The notes: generated by a model from the sequence alone, not told the origin. DNA of 64,000 nt from Pseudomonas maioricensis (GCF_022790535.1 NZ_LOHG01000009.1:199083-263082); one strand, 5' to 3'. Numbered from the stretch's first letter, positions 36,099-45,930 are shown. Numbers and translations: made by a program.

Positions 36099-36170
36099 TG
36101 TAAGAGCTGCCGAAGGCTGCGATGCATTCATCCTGCTGCAACGCCATCGCAGCCTTCGGCAGCTCCTACA
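36099..36170. repeat. REPIN, GTAGGAGCTGCCGAAGGCTGCG family
   Basis: Left arm is slightly decayed (GTAAGAGCTGCCGAAGGCTG); right arm is intact inverted. It lies between the BON gene and the DUF2845 gene, which converge. Confidence 0.92.
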
Positions 36171-36188
36171 CGATTAGAGGGTGTTCCC

Positions 36189-36494
36189 TCAATTCCCGCG
36201 CTTGCTATCGATCCTTACCAAACGGCCACCTTCAAAGCGCAGGTATTGATACATGCCGTGGTCCGGGCCGTAGATCCATTCTTCGATCCTCACCTGCTCA
36301 GACTGACGGTAATTGCCGCTGTAGGTCTCCTTCGAGCCAATGACTTCCTGACTTACAGGCACACCACACTTTTGCTGCACTTCAAACGCGCGATCACCGG
36401 CGCTGATGAGCTGGCTGCCACAACGCAGGGTTGCCGCTTGAGATGCGCTGGCAAAAGCCAACAAGACCAGGCTGGGAATCAAATACAGGTGCAT
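36189..36494 (-). CDS. DUF2845 secreted protein
   Basis: Function unknown. 101 residues: signal peptide to about residue 20 (LVLLAFASASQA), then a small domain with two cysteines (TLRCGSQLISAGD; VQQKCGVPVSQ), likely disulfide-bonded, and IEEWIYGPDHGMYQYLRFEGGRLVRI. This cysteine/glycine layout matches DUF2845 periplasmic proteins of gamma-proteobacteria. It starts four bases after the DUF748 gene stop, so the two are probably co-transcribed. Confidence 0.85.
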   Translation of the reverse strand: MHLYLIPSLVLLAFASASQAATLRCGSQLISAGDRAFEVQQKCGVPVSQEVIGSKETYSGNYRQSEQVRIEEWIYGPDHGMYQYLRFEGGRLVRIDSKRGN

Positions 36495-36498
36495 GCAG

Positions 36499-39483
36499 TT
36501 ACTCGCTGTCCAGATGCAATGGGCTGATCACGCTGCCGTCCTTTTCTGCCTGACCCAGTTTGGCGTCGACGAAATAGACTCGCTCATCTTCGAGTTTGCC
36601 CTTGTCCACCAGGTAATCCTTGATGCTGCTGGCGCGATTCTGGCCGAGCTCACGTAACAATACCTCGTTGCCGCTCCAGAATTGAATGATCTCGCTACGC
36701 ATCTTGTTGGCGCGTTCTTCCTTGCCCAGGTCAGTCCACTGCGCCAGCGGTTGTTTTTTCAGGCGTGCGCGATAGATACCCTCAAGCATCGGTGCCTTCT
36801 CGCTATCCGGTACCTCAACCATCGCAGCCCTGGCCGGGACCTTGTCGCCGCGACGCTGGAGGATCTTGTAGTAAGTGTATTGATATTCGCGTTCAAGACG
36901 CTGCTGAGCGAGGAATGGGCCATCGCTGCTGGCGGCACTTGTACCTTCAATCTCAAGGCGCAGGGTAGGGCGCTCCTTGAGGGCCGCCGCAAGCTTATCC
37001 AGCGCCTTTTGTGCATCGGCGCTCAAGTCAGTGACACCGGGCGCGAACTTCACGCTGCTCAGGTCCTCAGAGCCTCCGCCGGTGACTAGCCCGCCAATGA
37101 AGTTGAATGGCGCCGCTGCCGCGCGGACGACCAGATTACGCAGGGTCTGCCAGACAATGGGCATGACACTGAACTGCGGATTGTTCAAATCCCCGGATAC
37201 GGGCAGCTCGATGGATATCCTGCCGTTAACGTCCTTGAGTAGCGCCACCGCCAGCTTCAAGGGAAGGTCTACCGCATCCGGGCTGTCGACTTTTTCACCC
37301 AGCTCCAGTTGTTCCACCACGACCTTGTTCTCAGCCTGCAACTGGCCTTTGGTAATTTTGTAATGCAGGTCCAGATTGAGCCGCCCCTTACGGATGCGGT
37401 ACCCCGCAAATTTGCCGGAGTACGGCGTCAGGGTGGTCAGTTCCACTCGTTTGAAGCTGGTGGCGATGTCCAGCGCTGCCATAGGGTCAAACGGATTCAG
37501 GCTGCCTTTGATGGTGACCGGTGCGTAACGGTCCACCTTACCGTTGACGTTCACCGTGGCAGGGTCCGACTGACGATTGTCCAGAGTGCCAATCTTGCCG
37601 TTGAGTTGCTGAATGGCCGTAGCGAAATTTGGCGTCAGGCTGAAGTCGGCAAAGTTGGCCGAGCCGTCATTGATATCCACTTCACCGATGCGAATACCCA
37701 GCGGTTTCGAGTTGCTGGCTGAGGCGTTGGTCTTGGCTGCCGGAGACTTATCCGCTGGCTGTGGGATCAGCAGGTCATCGATATTGGTCGTCCGGTCATT
37801 GTTGATCATGAAGCGCGCGTAGGGTTGCTCCAGATTGACCCTGGCGATGTTCAGACTGTCGCCGTGCTCGTAATTGAGGCCTTCAAGCGTCAGTTTTTGC
37901 CACTTCAGGAAATCACGCTTTTTCAGCGTGTCCAGTGTGTGCAGTTGTTCGACCTGGGCTTTACCGTTGATGTTGAACGCCAGTGGCTCGGTGCTTTTCA
38001 GATTCACTGCCAGATCGCTGCCCAGCATGCCGCTGCGCAGTTCCAGGCGAATGAACGGGCTGATGTAGGCTTGGGCGACCCTCAGGTCGATATCGCGGGT
38101 CGTGATATCCAGCTTTGCGCTGACCGGGTTCAGGTTGACGTCGCCCGCTGCGGTAATTTTGCCCTGCTTGCCGACGCCAGTATCCAGCTTCAGCGTAAAC
38201 GGCGATTTGTTCAGGCTGTCGAAATTTTGCAGGTCCAGATTCAACGGGCTGAGATCAAGTGCTACCGGCTCTTTCTGACTGCGATCAGCAAGGTGGACCT
38301 GGTAATCGCGCAGTTGCACGTCTTTGAGCAGCACTTGCCATGGCTTGGAAGCTTCGACAGGTTTGGCGGTCGAAGCCTGAGTCTCCGCTGCCGCTGGAGC
38401 AGCCTTGTCATCCACCACCGGTTTTGCTGCTGGTGTGCTGTCGGTAGCCGCTTTGGGTTTTGCAGCAGGTTTGGCAGGCTGACTGGCAAACAGCTTTTGC
38501 CAGTCCAACTGACCGTCAGCCTCCAGTGCTGCCCAGGTTTCGAGTTTTGTGCTGCGGATCTTGCCAACAGTGACTAATTGTTTAGCCAGATCGACCGAGC
38601 TTTCTGTGACATCCAGACGTTGCAAGCGCGCCAGTGGGCGGCCATCCGGAGCGTCGATGGCGAACGGCGCGATGCTCAGTGAGGTGTTGGTCAGCTTCAA
38701 CTCGGTTTCTTTCGAAAGATTGAGTGAATAAGCCGTGCTGAGGTTCATCGTGCCGTCTTTCAACACCAATGGCAGGGCATCGCGCACATAGGGCCACCAG
38801 ACCTTCATTTTGCTGTCAGTGACTTTCAGCGTGCCTTCAGATGTGATTGGTAGCAGGCTGATGCGCCCGACCCAATCGATCTGCCCTCCCTCAGGCCCTG
38901 CGGCGACCATCGTCATGTCCGCATTGTCTTCCGGCAGGGTGCTGAGGTTCTTCAGCTCCAGATTCAGCTTGTCGTAAAGAAACTCGATCGGTTCGCTGGG
39001 CCTCATGTCCTGGAAGTGCACGTAACCGTCAGCCAGTTTTATTTCGTCGATGCGTAGCGGGAAGGGTTTGCTGGCAGGTTCATCTGCGGCGGCAGGCTCG
39101 CTGGGCGGCAACTTGAACAGCTGACTCAGGTTCAGTGTGCCGTCCTTGCCGAACAGCAGTTCAGTCTTGGGTTTGATCAGCTCGACGGCCCGCAGATGCA
39201 AGGCGCGGGTCCAGAGGCTATCAACCTGCAGATTGGTATAAAGCTTTTCGAAGCCGACCTGCTCTTTACCCGGTGCGCCGATAGTCAGGCCCCACAAGGT
39301 CAGCTCAAGGCTGTAGGGATTGAATTCAATGCGTTCAAGGCGCGCCGGGACAGTGGAGTAGGCAGCCAGTTGCTGGTTGGCAATGCGTAAACCGACTCCG
39401 GGCAAAATCAGAAAGCCCAGAACGCTATAGAGTCCGAAAACGACCAGTAAGGTGCCAACTGCGCGTATCAATCCTTTGGACAT
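36499..39483 (-). CDS. DUF748 (AsmA-like) envelope protein
   Basis: 994 residues with one N-terminal membrane helix (about 8-30), then a very long periplasmic region of repeating beta strands typical of DUF748/AsmA-like proteins, interrupted by an Ala/Lys/Pro-rich linker (about 343-385). A C-terminal section (FAPGVTDLSADAQKALDKLA, LRLEIEGTSAASSDGP, about 850-900) resembles an OmpA-like peptidoglycan-binding module. AsmA-like proteins are implicated in inter-membrane lipid transport; this protein's role is inferred only. Co-oriented with the DUF2845 gene. Confidence 0.87.
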   Translation of the reverse strand: MSKGLIRAVGTLLVVFGLYSVLGFLILPGVGLRIANQQLAAYSTVPARLERIEFNPYSLELTLWGLTIGAPGKEQVGFEKLYTNLQVDSLWTRALHLRAVELIKPKTELLFGKDGTLNLSQLFKLPPSEPAAADEPASKPFPLRIDEIKLADGYVHFQDMRPSEPIEFLYDKLNLELKNLSTLPEDNADMTMVAAGPEGGQIDWVGRISLLPITSEGTLKVTDSKMKVWWPYVRDALPLVLKDGTMNLSTAYSLNLSKETELKLTNTSLSIAPFAIDAPDGRPLARLQRLDVTESSVDLAKQLVTVGKIRSTKLETWAALEADGQLDWQKLFASQPAKPAAKPKAATDSTPAAKPVVDDKAAPAAAETQASTAKPVEASKPWQVLLKDVQLRDYQVHLADRSQKEPVALDLSPLNLDLQNFDSLNKSPFTLKLDTGVGKQGKITAAGDVNLNPVSAKLDITTRDIDLRVAQAYISPFIRLELRSGMLGSDLAVNLKSTEPLAFNINGKAQVEQLHTLDTLKKRDFLKWQKLTLEGLNYEHGDSLNIARVNLEQPYARFMINNDRTTNIDDLLIPQPADKSPAAKTNASASNSKPLGIRIGEVDINDGSANFADFSLTPNFATAIQQLNGKIGTLDNRQSDPATVNVNGKVDRYAPVTIKGSLNPFDPMAALDIATSFKRVELTTLTPYSGKFAGYRIRKGRLNLDLHYKITKGQLQAENKVVVEQLELGEKVDSPDAVDLPLKLAVALLKDVNGRISIELPVSGDLNNPQFSVMPIVWQTLRNLVVRAAAAPFNFIGGLVTGGGSEDLSSVKFAPGVTDLSADAQKALDKLAAALKERPTLRLEIEGTSAASSDGPFLAQQRLEREYQYTYYKILQRRGDKVPARAAMVEVPDSEKAPMLEGIYRARLKKQPLAQWTDLGKEERANKMRSEIIQFWSGNEVLLRELGQNRASSIKDYLVDKGKLEDERVYFVDAKLGQAEKDGSVISPLHLDSE

Positions 39484-39604
39484 GTGAGGCGTCGTCTCTC
39501 TTTATCGGACTTTATGGGAGCTCCTTGGAGTATGGCATGCCAATCTGGTTCCGAAGACGCTGCCCCTGCATGTTGTGGGATATTTCCCTAAGGCTTGTGC
39601 GGCA

Positions 39605-40621
39605 TCAGAGTTGCAGAATAAGGGTCTTGAGCGGTGGCTGATTATCCAGCGACGGGAAATCTGCAGCCGGCGGCATGACCTGCCAATCGCGAACAGGGCG
39701 CCCGCTTTTGGTGGCACATCGCAGGACCTGCTCTCGCCAATCCTCCATGCTGACCTTTGCCAGATTATTGCAGCAGATCAGTACGCCGGCCTCGGCAGTG
39801 GTCAGCAGCGCAGGCTTGAGCAGGCTTTGATAGTCACGCAGCAGGTCTACCGTACCGAAAGCGCTTTTGGCCCAGGCAGGCGGGTCCAGCAGGACCAGGT
39901 CGTATTGGCGTTGTTCCAGTTTCACATAGTCAGGCAGTTTATGGCCGCGGCGCTGAGTGATAGGCAGGCCTGCCATTTGCCGGATTGCCGGGAAGTAATC
40001 GGACTGGATGAACGACATACCCGGCAATTGCGGGTTAAGTGCGCCGTTTTCGCGACCCACGGCGAGGTTGCCTTCCGCGAAGTCCAGATTGCAGACTTCA
40101 CTCGCCCCGCCCGCAGCTGCGCTCAGGCCAACACCGCAGGTATAGGCGAAAAGATTGAGCACGCTTTTGCCCTGGCTGTGCTGCTTGACCCAGCCCCGGG
40201 TATTACGCAGGTCAAGAAACAGCAACGGGTCCTGCCCGGCGTGCCGCCCGCGTATGCGGTAATTGAGACCCCATTCGTGGCCGATCAGGTCTTCAAGTGC
40301 AGCAGGCTCGGCTTTGTAGACGACATCTTCGCGGTCAATTCGCGAATTGCCCTGGGAGCGATCGTTGTAGACCAGCAACAAATCCAGGCCCAGTCGGCTA
40401 TTCACAGCGGCATGAAGCTCAAGCAGCGCATCACGCTCAAGGCGAGTATGGAAACTCTGTATAAGCAGTTGCGGACCGTAACGATCAATGGTCAGACCGC
40501 TGGCGCCTTCCTGGCTGCCGTGGAACAGCCGATAACAGTCCGTGCCTTGCTGATGCAGCTCGGCAAGCAGCGGTTGACGGTTATCGAGGGCGACGCTGAG
40601 CGCCTGAATCAAGGAAGACAT
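39605..40621 (-). CDS. RlmI-like class I SAM-dependent rRNA methyltransferase
   Basis: 338 residues. N-terminal region (DCYRLFHGSQEGASGLTIDRYG) resembles the EEHEE domain of COG1092 methyltransferases such as RlmI; the Rossmann domain has NLFAYTCGVGLSAAAGG (SAM binding, near residue 160) and LVLLDPPAWAKS (catalytic DPP motif, near 245). An N-terminal PUA domain as in RlmI is absent, so the RNA target may differ. Located upstream of the DUF748 gene on the same strand, 121 bases apart. Confidence 0.87.
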   Translation of the reverse strand: MSSLIQALSVALDNRQPLLAELHQQGTDCYRLFHGSQEGASGLTIDRYGPQLLIQSFHTRLERDALLELHAAVNSRLGLDLLLVYNDRSQGNSRIDREDVVYKAEPAALEDLIGHEWGLNYRIRGRHAGQDPLLFLDLRNTRGWVKQHSQGKSVLNLFAYTCGVGLSAAAGGASEVCNLDFAEGNLAVGRENGALNPQLPGMSFIQSDYFPAIRQMAGLPITQRRGHKLPDYVKLEQRQYDLVLLDPPAWAKSAFGTVDLLRDYQSLLKPALLTTAEAGVLICCNNLAKVSMEDWREQVLRCATKSGRPVRDWQVMPPAADFPSLDNQPPLKTLILQL

Positions 40622-40695
40622 GCTAAGCGCCTTGGCTGGATGTAGGCGCGGCAGTTTATCAGGTAAGGCCTGATTTCAGGTTGTGAATGCAATCC

Positions 40696-40801
40696 TTGTG
40701 GGAGCGGTGCTTGCCCGCGATGCATGTGTCGCAATTCGCAGGTAGACCGAATTATCGTTTATCGTCGCAAATGCCACCCAGACCAGGCTCTGCTCCCACA
40801 A
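40696..40801. repeat. Degenerate REPIN, GGGAGCnnGCTTGCCCGCGAT family
   Basis: Left half TGTGGGAGCGGTGCTTGCCC is clear; the right half ends TGCTCCCACAA but its core is eroded. It separates the thiolase and methyltransferase genes. Confidence 0.7.
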
Positions 40802-40825
40802 TTTGTAGTCCAAGTCAGGCTTCGA

Positions 40826-42004
40826 TTACCGCGCCAACGCCAGTGCCACGCCCTGACCGCCGCCGATACACAGCGTCGCAAGGCCCTTTTTGGCGTCGCG
40901 CTTGATCATCTCGTGCAGCAGGGTCACCAGTACGCGGCAGCCTGAGGCGCCAATCGGGTGGCCCAGCGCGATAGCGCCGCCATTCACGTTGACCTTGGCC
41001 ATGTCCCAGCCCAGCTCTTTGCCGACGGACAAGGCCTGGGCTGCGAAGGCTTCGTTGGCTTCGATCAGCTCGAGCTGTTCAATCGACCAACCGGCTTTGT
41101 CGAGGCAGCGGCGAGTTGCGCTGACCGGACCGATGCCCATGATGGCGGGGTCAACACCGGCATTGGCATACGCGGCGATGCGTGCGAGCACGGGCAAGCC
41201 CAGCTCTGCAGCTTTTGCTGCACTCATCAGGATCACCGCAGCGGCGCCATCGTTGAGCGAAGAGGCGTTACCGGCTGTCACTGAGCCGTCTTTCTTGAAG
41301 GCAGGTTTGAGCTTGCCCAGCGTTTCAGCTGTGGTGCCTGCGCGGGGTTGCTCGTCGATTGCGAAGGCCACCGGCTCGCCCTTGCGCTGAGGGATCATAA
41401 TCGGCGTGATTTCGTCGACGAAACGACCTCCCTCAATTGCGGCAACGGCTTTTTGCTGCGAAGACGCTGCAAACGCATCCTGTGCCTCGCGGCTGACTTC
41501 GTATTTGTCGGCCAGATTCTCGGCAGTGATACCCATGTGATAGTCATTGAACGCATCCCACAAACCATCGCTGATCATGGTATCTACCAACGTGCTGTGG
41601 CCCATGCGCAGGCCAGTTCGTGCGCCGGGCATGACGTAGTTGGACAGGCTCATGTTTTCCTGGCCCCCGGCAATGATCACTTCAGCGTCGCCACAGCGGA
41701 TCGCCTGGGTCGCCAGGTGCAATGCCTTGAGGCCCGAGCCGCAGACTTTATTCAGCGTCATCGCCGGAACGGCAAATGGCAGGCCTGCTTTGATTGCGGC
41801 CTGGCGCGCCGGGTTTTGCCCCGCGCCTGCTGTGAGCACCTGCCCCATGATGACTTCATCGACTTGCGCGCCATCCAGCCCGGTTTGTACCAGAAGCTGG
41901 CGGATGACCGCTGCGCCCAGATCAACTGCGGATATATTCGCCAGTGAACCCTGGAAACTTCCGACTGCGGTACGAGTGGCGGCAACGATAACGACGTCTT
42001 GCAT
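40826..42004 (-). CDS. Acetyl-CoA acetyltransferase (thiolase II type)
   Basis: Reversible condensation of acetyl-CoA to acetoacetyl-CoA. 392 residues with nucleophile Cys88 in [18 protein letters not shown], the HPIGASG histidine motif and the second cysteine in LCIGGGQG. Length and motifs fit AtoB/PhaA-type biosynthetic thiolases; whether it serves acetoacetate use, PHA or another pathway cannot be decided. I start at [12 protein letters not shown] (42004), GAGGAT upstream; a GTG at 42019 is also in frame. Confidence 0.92.
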   Translation of the reverse strand: MQDVVIVAATRTAVGSFQGSLANISAVDLGAAVIRQLLVQTGLDGAQVDEVIMGQVLTAGAGQNPARQAAIKAGLPFAVPAMTLNKVCGSGLKALHLATQAIRCGDAEVIIAGGQENMSLSNYVMPGARTGLRMGHSTLVDTMISDGLWDAFNDYHMGITAENLADKYEVSREAQDAFAASSQQKAVAAIEGGRFVDEITPIMIPQRKGEPVAFAIDEQPRAGTTAETLGKLKPAFKKDGSVTAGNASSLNDGAAAVILMSAAKAAELGLPVLARIAAYANAGVDPAIMGIGPVSATRRCLDKAGWSIEQLELIEANEAFAAQALSVGKELGWDMAKVNVNGGAIALGHPIGASGCRVLVTLLHEMIKRDAKKGLATLCIGGGQGVALALAR

Positions 42005-42140
42005 GGCGCGGATCCTCACTATTATTGGGTTTTACGTCAGGCGCTTTGCAGGCCGCCCGATTCGCTGTGATCAGAAAGACATGTTGGCACAGAAGTCGGG
42101 CCAGCTTCCAACCGAGAACTGGTCAGTACCGGTTCTGCGA

Positions 42141-43007
42141 TCACAGCCCCATTCGCCGACGGGCGCGGTGAATTGAAGCATTGCGTACCGCCCAGCGCAG
42201 CACGGGAGCGCTGCGTTTGACGCCTGCACGAATTATCCGTCGGCGCAGTGGGGATTGGCGCAGCTCCAGCATGTCACTGGCCCACAGTGGCAGCAGGTCG
42301 ATACCGGCCTGCATCATCAGTGCGCCCATGGGTTTAGCCAGCAAGCTCGGTGCGGGCGCGTTGAGCAGGATGCGCAGCACTTCTCGGCTCCGTTCGTCGC
42401 ACAGCAATTGAGGCCGCATCTGTTCGAGATACTCGGCAATTGCCTGGGAGGAGCGAGGTACATTTCGTGCACCGAGGCGCTCTGCGATAACAGCGGTTTC
42501 TGCGTAGTACTTGTCCTGATCTGCCAGTGAAAGTACTGGATTCAGATAGCGCAGGTGCGCCGCAAGGAAGTTGCTGACCTCGGCTACATGCACCCACGTC
42601 AGCAAGTCCGGATCGCTGGCGGCATAAGGACGACCATCCGGTGCAGTACCGGTGACCTGCAAATGGATCGTGCGGACTTTGTCGATCAGCCAGTTGGCAT
42701 CACGGGTTGAGCCGAAGGTCGTCCCGGAAATAAATTGCCCGGTACGCCGTAGCCGTCCAAGCATGTCCTGGCGAAAGTTGGAGTGATCCCACACGCCAGC
42801 CAGCGCAAGAGGATGCAAGGCTTGCAGCATCAGGGCGCTGAGGCCGCCGATCAGCATGGAGGGGAAGTCACCATGCACCTGCCAGCAGATAGCGTCTGGC
42901 CCAAACAGACCCGGATCGCCCTTGGGATTTTCCAGATCGAGTTGGCCGAGGGATAAGCCCGTCAGGCTCATCACCTGGGTTTCGATACGACTACGGATGA
43001 ATTCCAT
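42141..43007 (-). CDS. MpaB/DUF2236-family oxygenase-like protein
   Basis: 288 residues of the DUF2236 family, which includes rubber oxygenase Lcp and fungal MpaB. Features seen are GDFPSMLIGGLSALMLQALHP, GVWDHSNFRQDMLGRL, GTTFGSTRDA and the TWVHVAEVSNFLAAH segment whose histidines may hold heme iron. It is alone between thiolase and acsA; the substrate is unknown. The C terminus is very basic (RRRIIRAGVKRS, HRARRRMGL), which is notable. Confidence 0.8.
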   Translation of the reverse strand: MEFIRSRIETQVMSLTGLSLGQLDLENPKGDPGLFGPDAICWQVHGDFPSMLIGGLSALMLQALHPLALAGVWDHSNFRQDMLGRLRRTGQFISGTTFGSTRDANWLIDKVRTIHLQVTGTAPDGRPYAASDPDLLTWVHVAEVSNFLAAHLRYLNPVLSLADQDKYYAETAVIAERLGARNVPRSSQAIAEYLEQMRPQLLCDERSREVLRILLNAPAPSLLAKPMGALMMQAGIDLLPLWASDMLELRQSPLRRRIIRAGVKRSAPVLRWAVRNASIHRARRRMGL

Positions 43008-43052
43008 GGGGTCTCATTACGCGGGGCGCAAACGGCTGAGTAGCACGACAAC

Positions 43053-43127
43053 CTGTAGGAGCTGCCGAAGGCTGCGATAGCGGTGTGTCTGAGCAGATGC
43101 TATCGCAGCCTTCGGCAGCGCCTACAG
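43053..43127. repeat. REPIN, GTAGGAGCTGCCGAAGGCTGCG family
   Basis: Arms of about 30 bases with one mismatch (AGCGCC in the right arm for AGCTCC); located just after acsA. Confidence 0.95.
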
Positions 43128-43162
43128 TTCCTTTGTGACTAAGCGACCATGCCCCGCTTCCT

Positions 43163-45100
43163 TCAACGATTCAAGCGTTTGTCGATCAGCCCCTCCACCA
43201 CACTTGGGTCAGCCAAGGTTGATGTGTCGCCCAGGCTATCCAGTTCATTGCAGGCGATCTTGCGCAAAATACGCCGCATGATCTTGCCCGAACGGGTTTT
43301 TGGCAGGGCGGGAGCCCATTGGATCAATTCCGGTTTGGCAAAGCTGCCAATCTCCGAGCTGACGTGGGCAAGCAGCTGTTTCTTCAGCTCATCGTTGGCG
43401 TCGACTCCGTCCATGGGCGTCACAAAGGCATAAATGCCCATGCCTTTGACGTCGTGGGGATAACCCACCACGGCGGCTTCAGCGATGCTGTCGTGCAGCA
43501 CCAATGCGCTTTCTACTTCCGCCGTGCCGATGCGATGGCCTGACACATTGATCACGTCATCAACACGTCCTGTGATCCAGTAATCGCCATGTTCGTCGCG
43601 GCGCGCACCGTCGCCGGTGAAATAATAGCCAGGGAACGGTTTGAAATAGGTGTCGATCATGCGCTGATTATCGCCATAGACGCTGCGAATCTGCGCAGGC
43701 CAGCTGGCTTTGATGACCAGTAAACCGCTGGCCGGACCTTCAATCTCGTTACCCTTTTCATCGAGTAAAACGGGCTGTACACCAAACATCGGCTGGGTCG
43801 CGCAGCCTGGCTTGATCGGGCTGTTGCTGATCAGCGGGGTCATCATGATGCCGCCGGTTTCTGTCTGCCACCAGGTATCGATGATGGGGCAGCGCTCTTT
43901 GCCTACCTCACGGAAATACCATTCCCACGCTTCAGGGTTGATAGGCTCACCGACGCTGCCGAGCAATCGCAGACTTTCCCGGGACGTGGACTGCAGCGGC
44001 TTTGGACCTTCACGCATCAAGGCGCGCAAGGCGGTTGGCGCGGTGTAGAAAATATTGACCTGATGCTTGTCGATGACCTGCCAGAAGCGCGACGCATCGG
44101 GATAGTTGGGCACGCCTTCGAACATCAGGGTGGTGGCGCCATTGGCCAACGGCCCGTAAACAATATAGCTGTGGCCCGTGACCCAACCGACATCCGCCGT
44201 GCACCAAAAGACCTCGCCATCGTGATAGTCAAAAGCGTACTGGAAGGTCATGGCGGCCTGCAGCAAATACCCGCCAGTGGTGTGCAAAACACCCTTGGGT
44301 TTGCCGGTGCTGCCTGAGGTGTAGAGGATAAACAGCGGATCTTCAGCGTCCATCACTTCCGGCGGGCAATCGTCGCTCACATTCTGCAGGCTTTCGTGGT
44401 ACCAGATATCCCGATCAGGCACCCACTCGACCTTGCCTTTGGTTCGCTGCACGACCAGCACGGTGCTGACGTCCGGGCAGCTCTGCAAGGCCTTGTCGAC
44501 GTTTTGCTTGAGCGGTATCTGTTTGCCGCCGCGCACGCCTTCGTCTGCGGTGATCACTGTGCGACAGTCGGCGTCAAGGATCCGGTCGCGCAGGGCTTCA
44601 GGCGAGAACCCACCGAACACCACTGAATGCATCGCGCCAATTCGTGTACAGGCGAGCATCGCGTAAGCGGCTTCAGGGACCATCGGCATATAGATACACA
44701 CCCGATCACCTTTCTTCACGCCCCGGCTTTTCAGCACGTTGGCCAAGCGGGCGACGTGCTGATGCAGTTGCCTGTAGGTGATTTTGGCCGAGTCGGAAGG
44801 GTTGTCACCTTCCCAGATGATAGCGACCTGCTCACCGCGATCCTTCAGATGGCGGTCGATGCAGTTGTAGCTGACGTTGAGTTTGGCATCTTTGAACCAC
44901 TCCGCTGCGCCGGTTTTCAGGTCGGTCTTTTGCACAGTGCTCCAGGGGGCTGACCAGTCGAGGAACTGATTGGCCTGTTCGGCCCAGAACTGGTCGGGCT
45001 GCTCCACCGATTGACGGTACATGCGCTGATAGTCTGAGTGGCTGAGCTGTGCGGCCTGTCGTACTGCTTCTGCCTTGGGGAACTTGCTGATATCGAACAT
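43163..45100 (-). CDS. acsA: Acetyl-CoA synthetase (AMP-forming)
   Basis: Activates acetate to acetyl-CoA via acetyl-AMP. 645 residues with the AMP-binding core [11 protein letters not shown] (near residue 265), [26 protein letters not shown] hinge, [17 protein letters not shown] and the acetylation-controlled lysine in [11 protein letters not shown] at the C terminus. ATG 45100 is preceded by AAGGAA, directly next to AAGAATAA (45110-45117), an Hfq/Crc-type motif, suggesting carbon catabolite repression relieved by CrcZ. Confidence 0.97.
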   Translation of the reverse strand: MFDISKFPKAEAVRQAAQLSHSDYQRMYRQSVEQPDQFWAEQANQFLDWSAPWSTVQKTDLKTGAAEWFKDAKLNVSYNCIDRHLKDRGEQVAIIWEGDNPSDSAKITYRQLHQHVARLANVLKSRGVKKGDRVCIYMPMVPEAAYAMLACTRIGAMHSVVFGGFSPEALRDRILDADCRTVITADEGVRGGKQIPLKQNVDKALQSCPDVSTVLVVQRTKGKVEWVPDRDIWYHESLQNVSDDCPPEVMDAEDPLFILYTSGSTGKPKGVLHTTGGYLLQAAMTFQYAFDYHDGEVFWCTADVGWVTGHSYIVYGPLANGATTLMFEGVPNYPDASRFWQVIDKHQVNIFYTAPTALRALMREGPKPLQSTSRESLRLLGSVGEPINPEAWEWYFREVGKERCPIIDTWWQTETGGIMMTPLISNSPIKPGCATQPMFGVQPVLLDEKGNEIEGPASGLLVIKASWPAQIRSVYGDNQRMIDTYFKPFPGYYFTGDGARRDEHGDYWITGRVDDVINVSGHRIGTAEVESALVLHDSIAEAAVVGYPHDVKGMGIYAFVTPMDGVDANDELKKQLLAHVSSEIGSFAKPELIQWAPALPKTRSGKIMRRILRKIACNELDSLGDTSTLADPSVVEGLIDKRLNR

Positions 45101-45189
45101 GACGGTTCCTTATTCTTGTGGAGTCATCAAAGAATAGGAGCTTGTTGGGGGAGGGTGGGTTCAATTGGGTGGGATGCCACGTGCCCGTT

Positions 45190-45265
45190 CTGTAGGAGCT
45201 GCCGAAGGCTGCGATTGGCTGTGTGTCAGGCAGGCCGCCTTCGCAGCCTTCGGCAGCTCCTACAG
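45190..45265. repeat. REPIN, GTAGGAGCTGCCGAAGGCTGCG family
   Basis: Intact inverted arms of about 24 bases around a 28-base loop, in the 504-base gap between acsA and the DUF6124-like gene. Confidence 0.95.
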
Positions 45266-45397
45266 GGGCGGGTTGATTTGTTACGAACGCTAACGATATG
45301 CCCCGGAAATAGCCTGATTCTGACAGACCTATCCCTTTCATCTGCGTGAAGTTTCCTAGAAAATCCTGACCCCTTGCGTGGGTGGATTTTGCTCTCT

Positions 45398-45604
45398 AGG
45401 CTGCGCCGGTCACTGCTCATCAGTGATCGGGTTTAGCAGCCTGTGGAGGGTAGCCACGCAGACTTACCGCTTATGGCGGCTTTGCGTGGGGCGTCTTCGG
45501 GCGCGCCGGATTTGGCTATCTTCCCCGGTCTGCTAACCCGCGACAAAGCCGCCACCCTCATTCGTTTAGCAGCGATTGTCCGGTGGCCTCACAGGAAGGT
45601 AGTC
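45398..45604 (+). promoter_or_regulatory. Structured leader of the DUF6124-like gene
   Basis: Hairpin I: AGGCTGC and CCGGTCACTG pair with CAGTGATCGG and GCAGCCT (45398-45442). Hairpin II: CCACGCA/TGCGTGG enclosing CCGC/GCGG (45454-45489). Then CTGCTAA (45530-45536) can pair with TTAGCAG (45566-45572) while GCCACC (45551-45556) pairs with GGTGGC (45582-45587), forming a pseudoknot six bases before the AGGAAGG ribosome site. GTTTAGCAG occurs twice (45431, 45564), so CTGCTAA has two possible partners. The frame is also open through the leader from GTG 45443; I judge it non-coding. Confidence 0.6.
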
Positions 45605-45817
45605 ATGAAAAAAGTAACACCGGATCCACCCGACATTTCTCTCGAGGAATCCCTGCTGCACGTCAGCGACCTGCTGCGTTGTGCTGCCGCTACCGCATAC
45701 GAGTCCGGCGACAGCCTAAACGGCCCGAAACGTGACTTGGCTTTTTCGGTGGTGCACTTGATTGGCATGGCCAGAACCGAACTGGATCGCTCGTTGGCGC
45801 GGGTCGAGGCGCACTGA
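45605..45817 (+). CDS. DUF6124/DUF3077-like small protein
   Basis: 70 residues, predicted helical and without signal or membrane segments: proline-rich start (TPDPPDISLEES), then LLHVSDLLRCAAATAYESGD and DLAFSVVHLIGMARTELDRSL. It matches my memory of small Pseudomonas proteins classed DUF3077/DUF6124, often several per genome, function unknown. ATG 45605 has AGGAAGG five bases upstream. It stands alone between two REP elements behind a long folded leader. An N-terminal extension of 54 residues from 45443 is possible but less likely. Confidence 0.75.
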   Translation: MKKVTPDPPDISLEESLLHVSDLLRCAAATAYESGDSLNGPKRDLAFSVVHLIGMARTELDRSLARVEAH

Positions 45818-45840
45818 GCCTGGCCTGAGATGCTATCCCT

Positions 45841-45930
45841 TGTGGGAGCTGGGCTTGCCCGCGATAAGGTCAACCTGATTTACAGGCCTCAACCTGGTTA
45901 TCGTTCATCGCGGGCAAGCCCAGCTCACAC
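45841..45930. repeat. REPIN, GGGAGCnnGCTTGCCCGCGAT family
   Basis: Left GGGAGCTGGGCTTGCCCGCG and right CGCGGGCAAGCCCAGCTC are inverted copies about 40 bases apart, just after the DUF6124-like gene. Confidence 0.9.
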
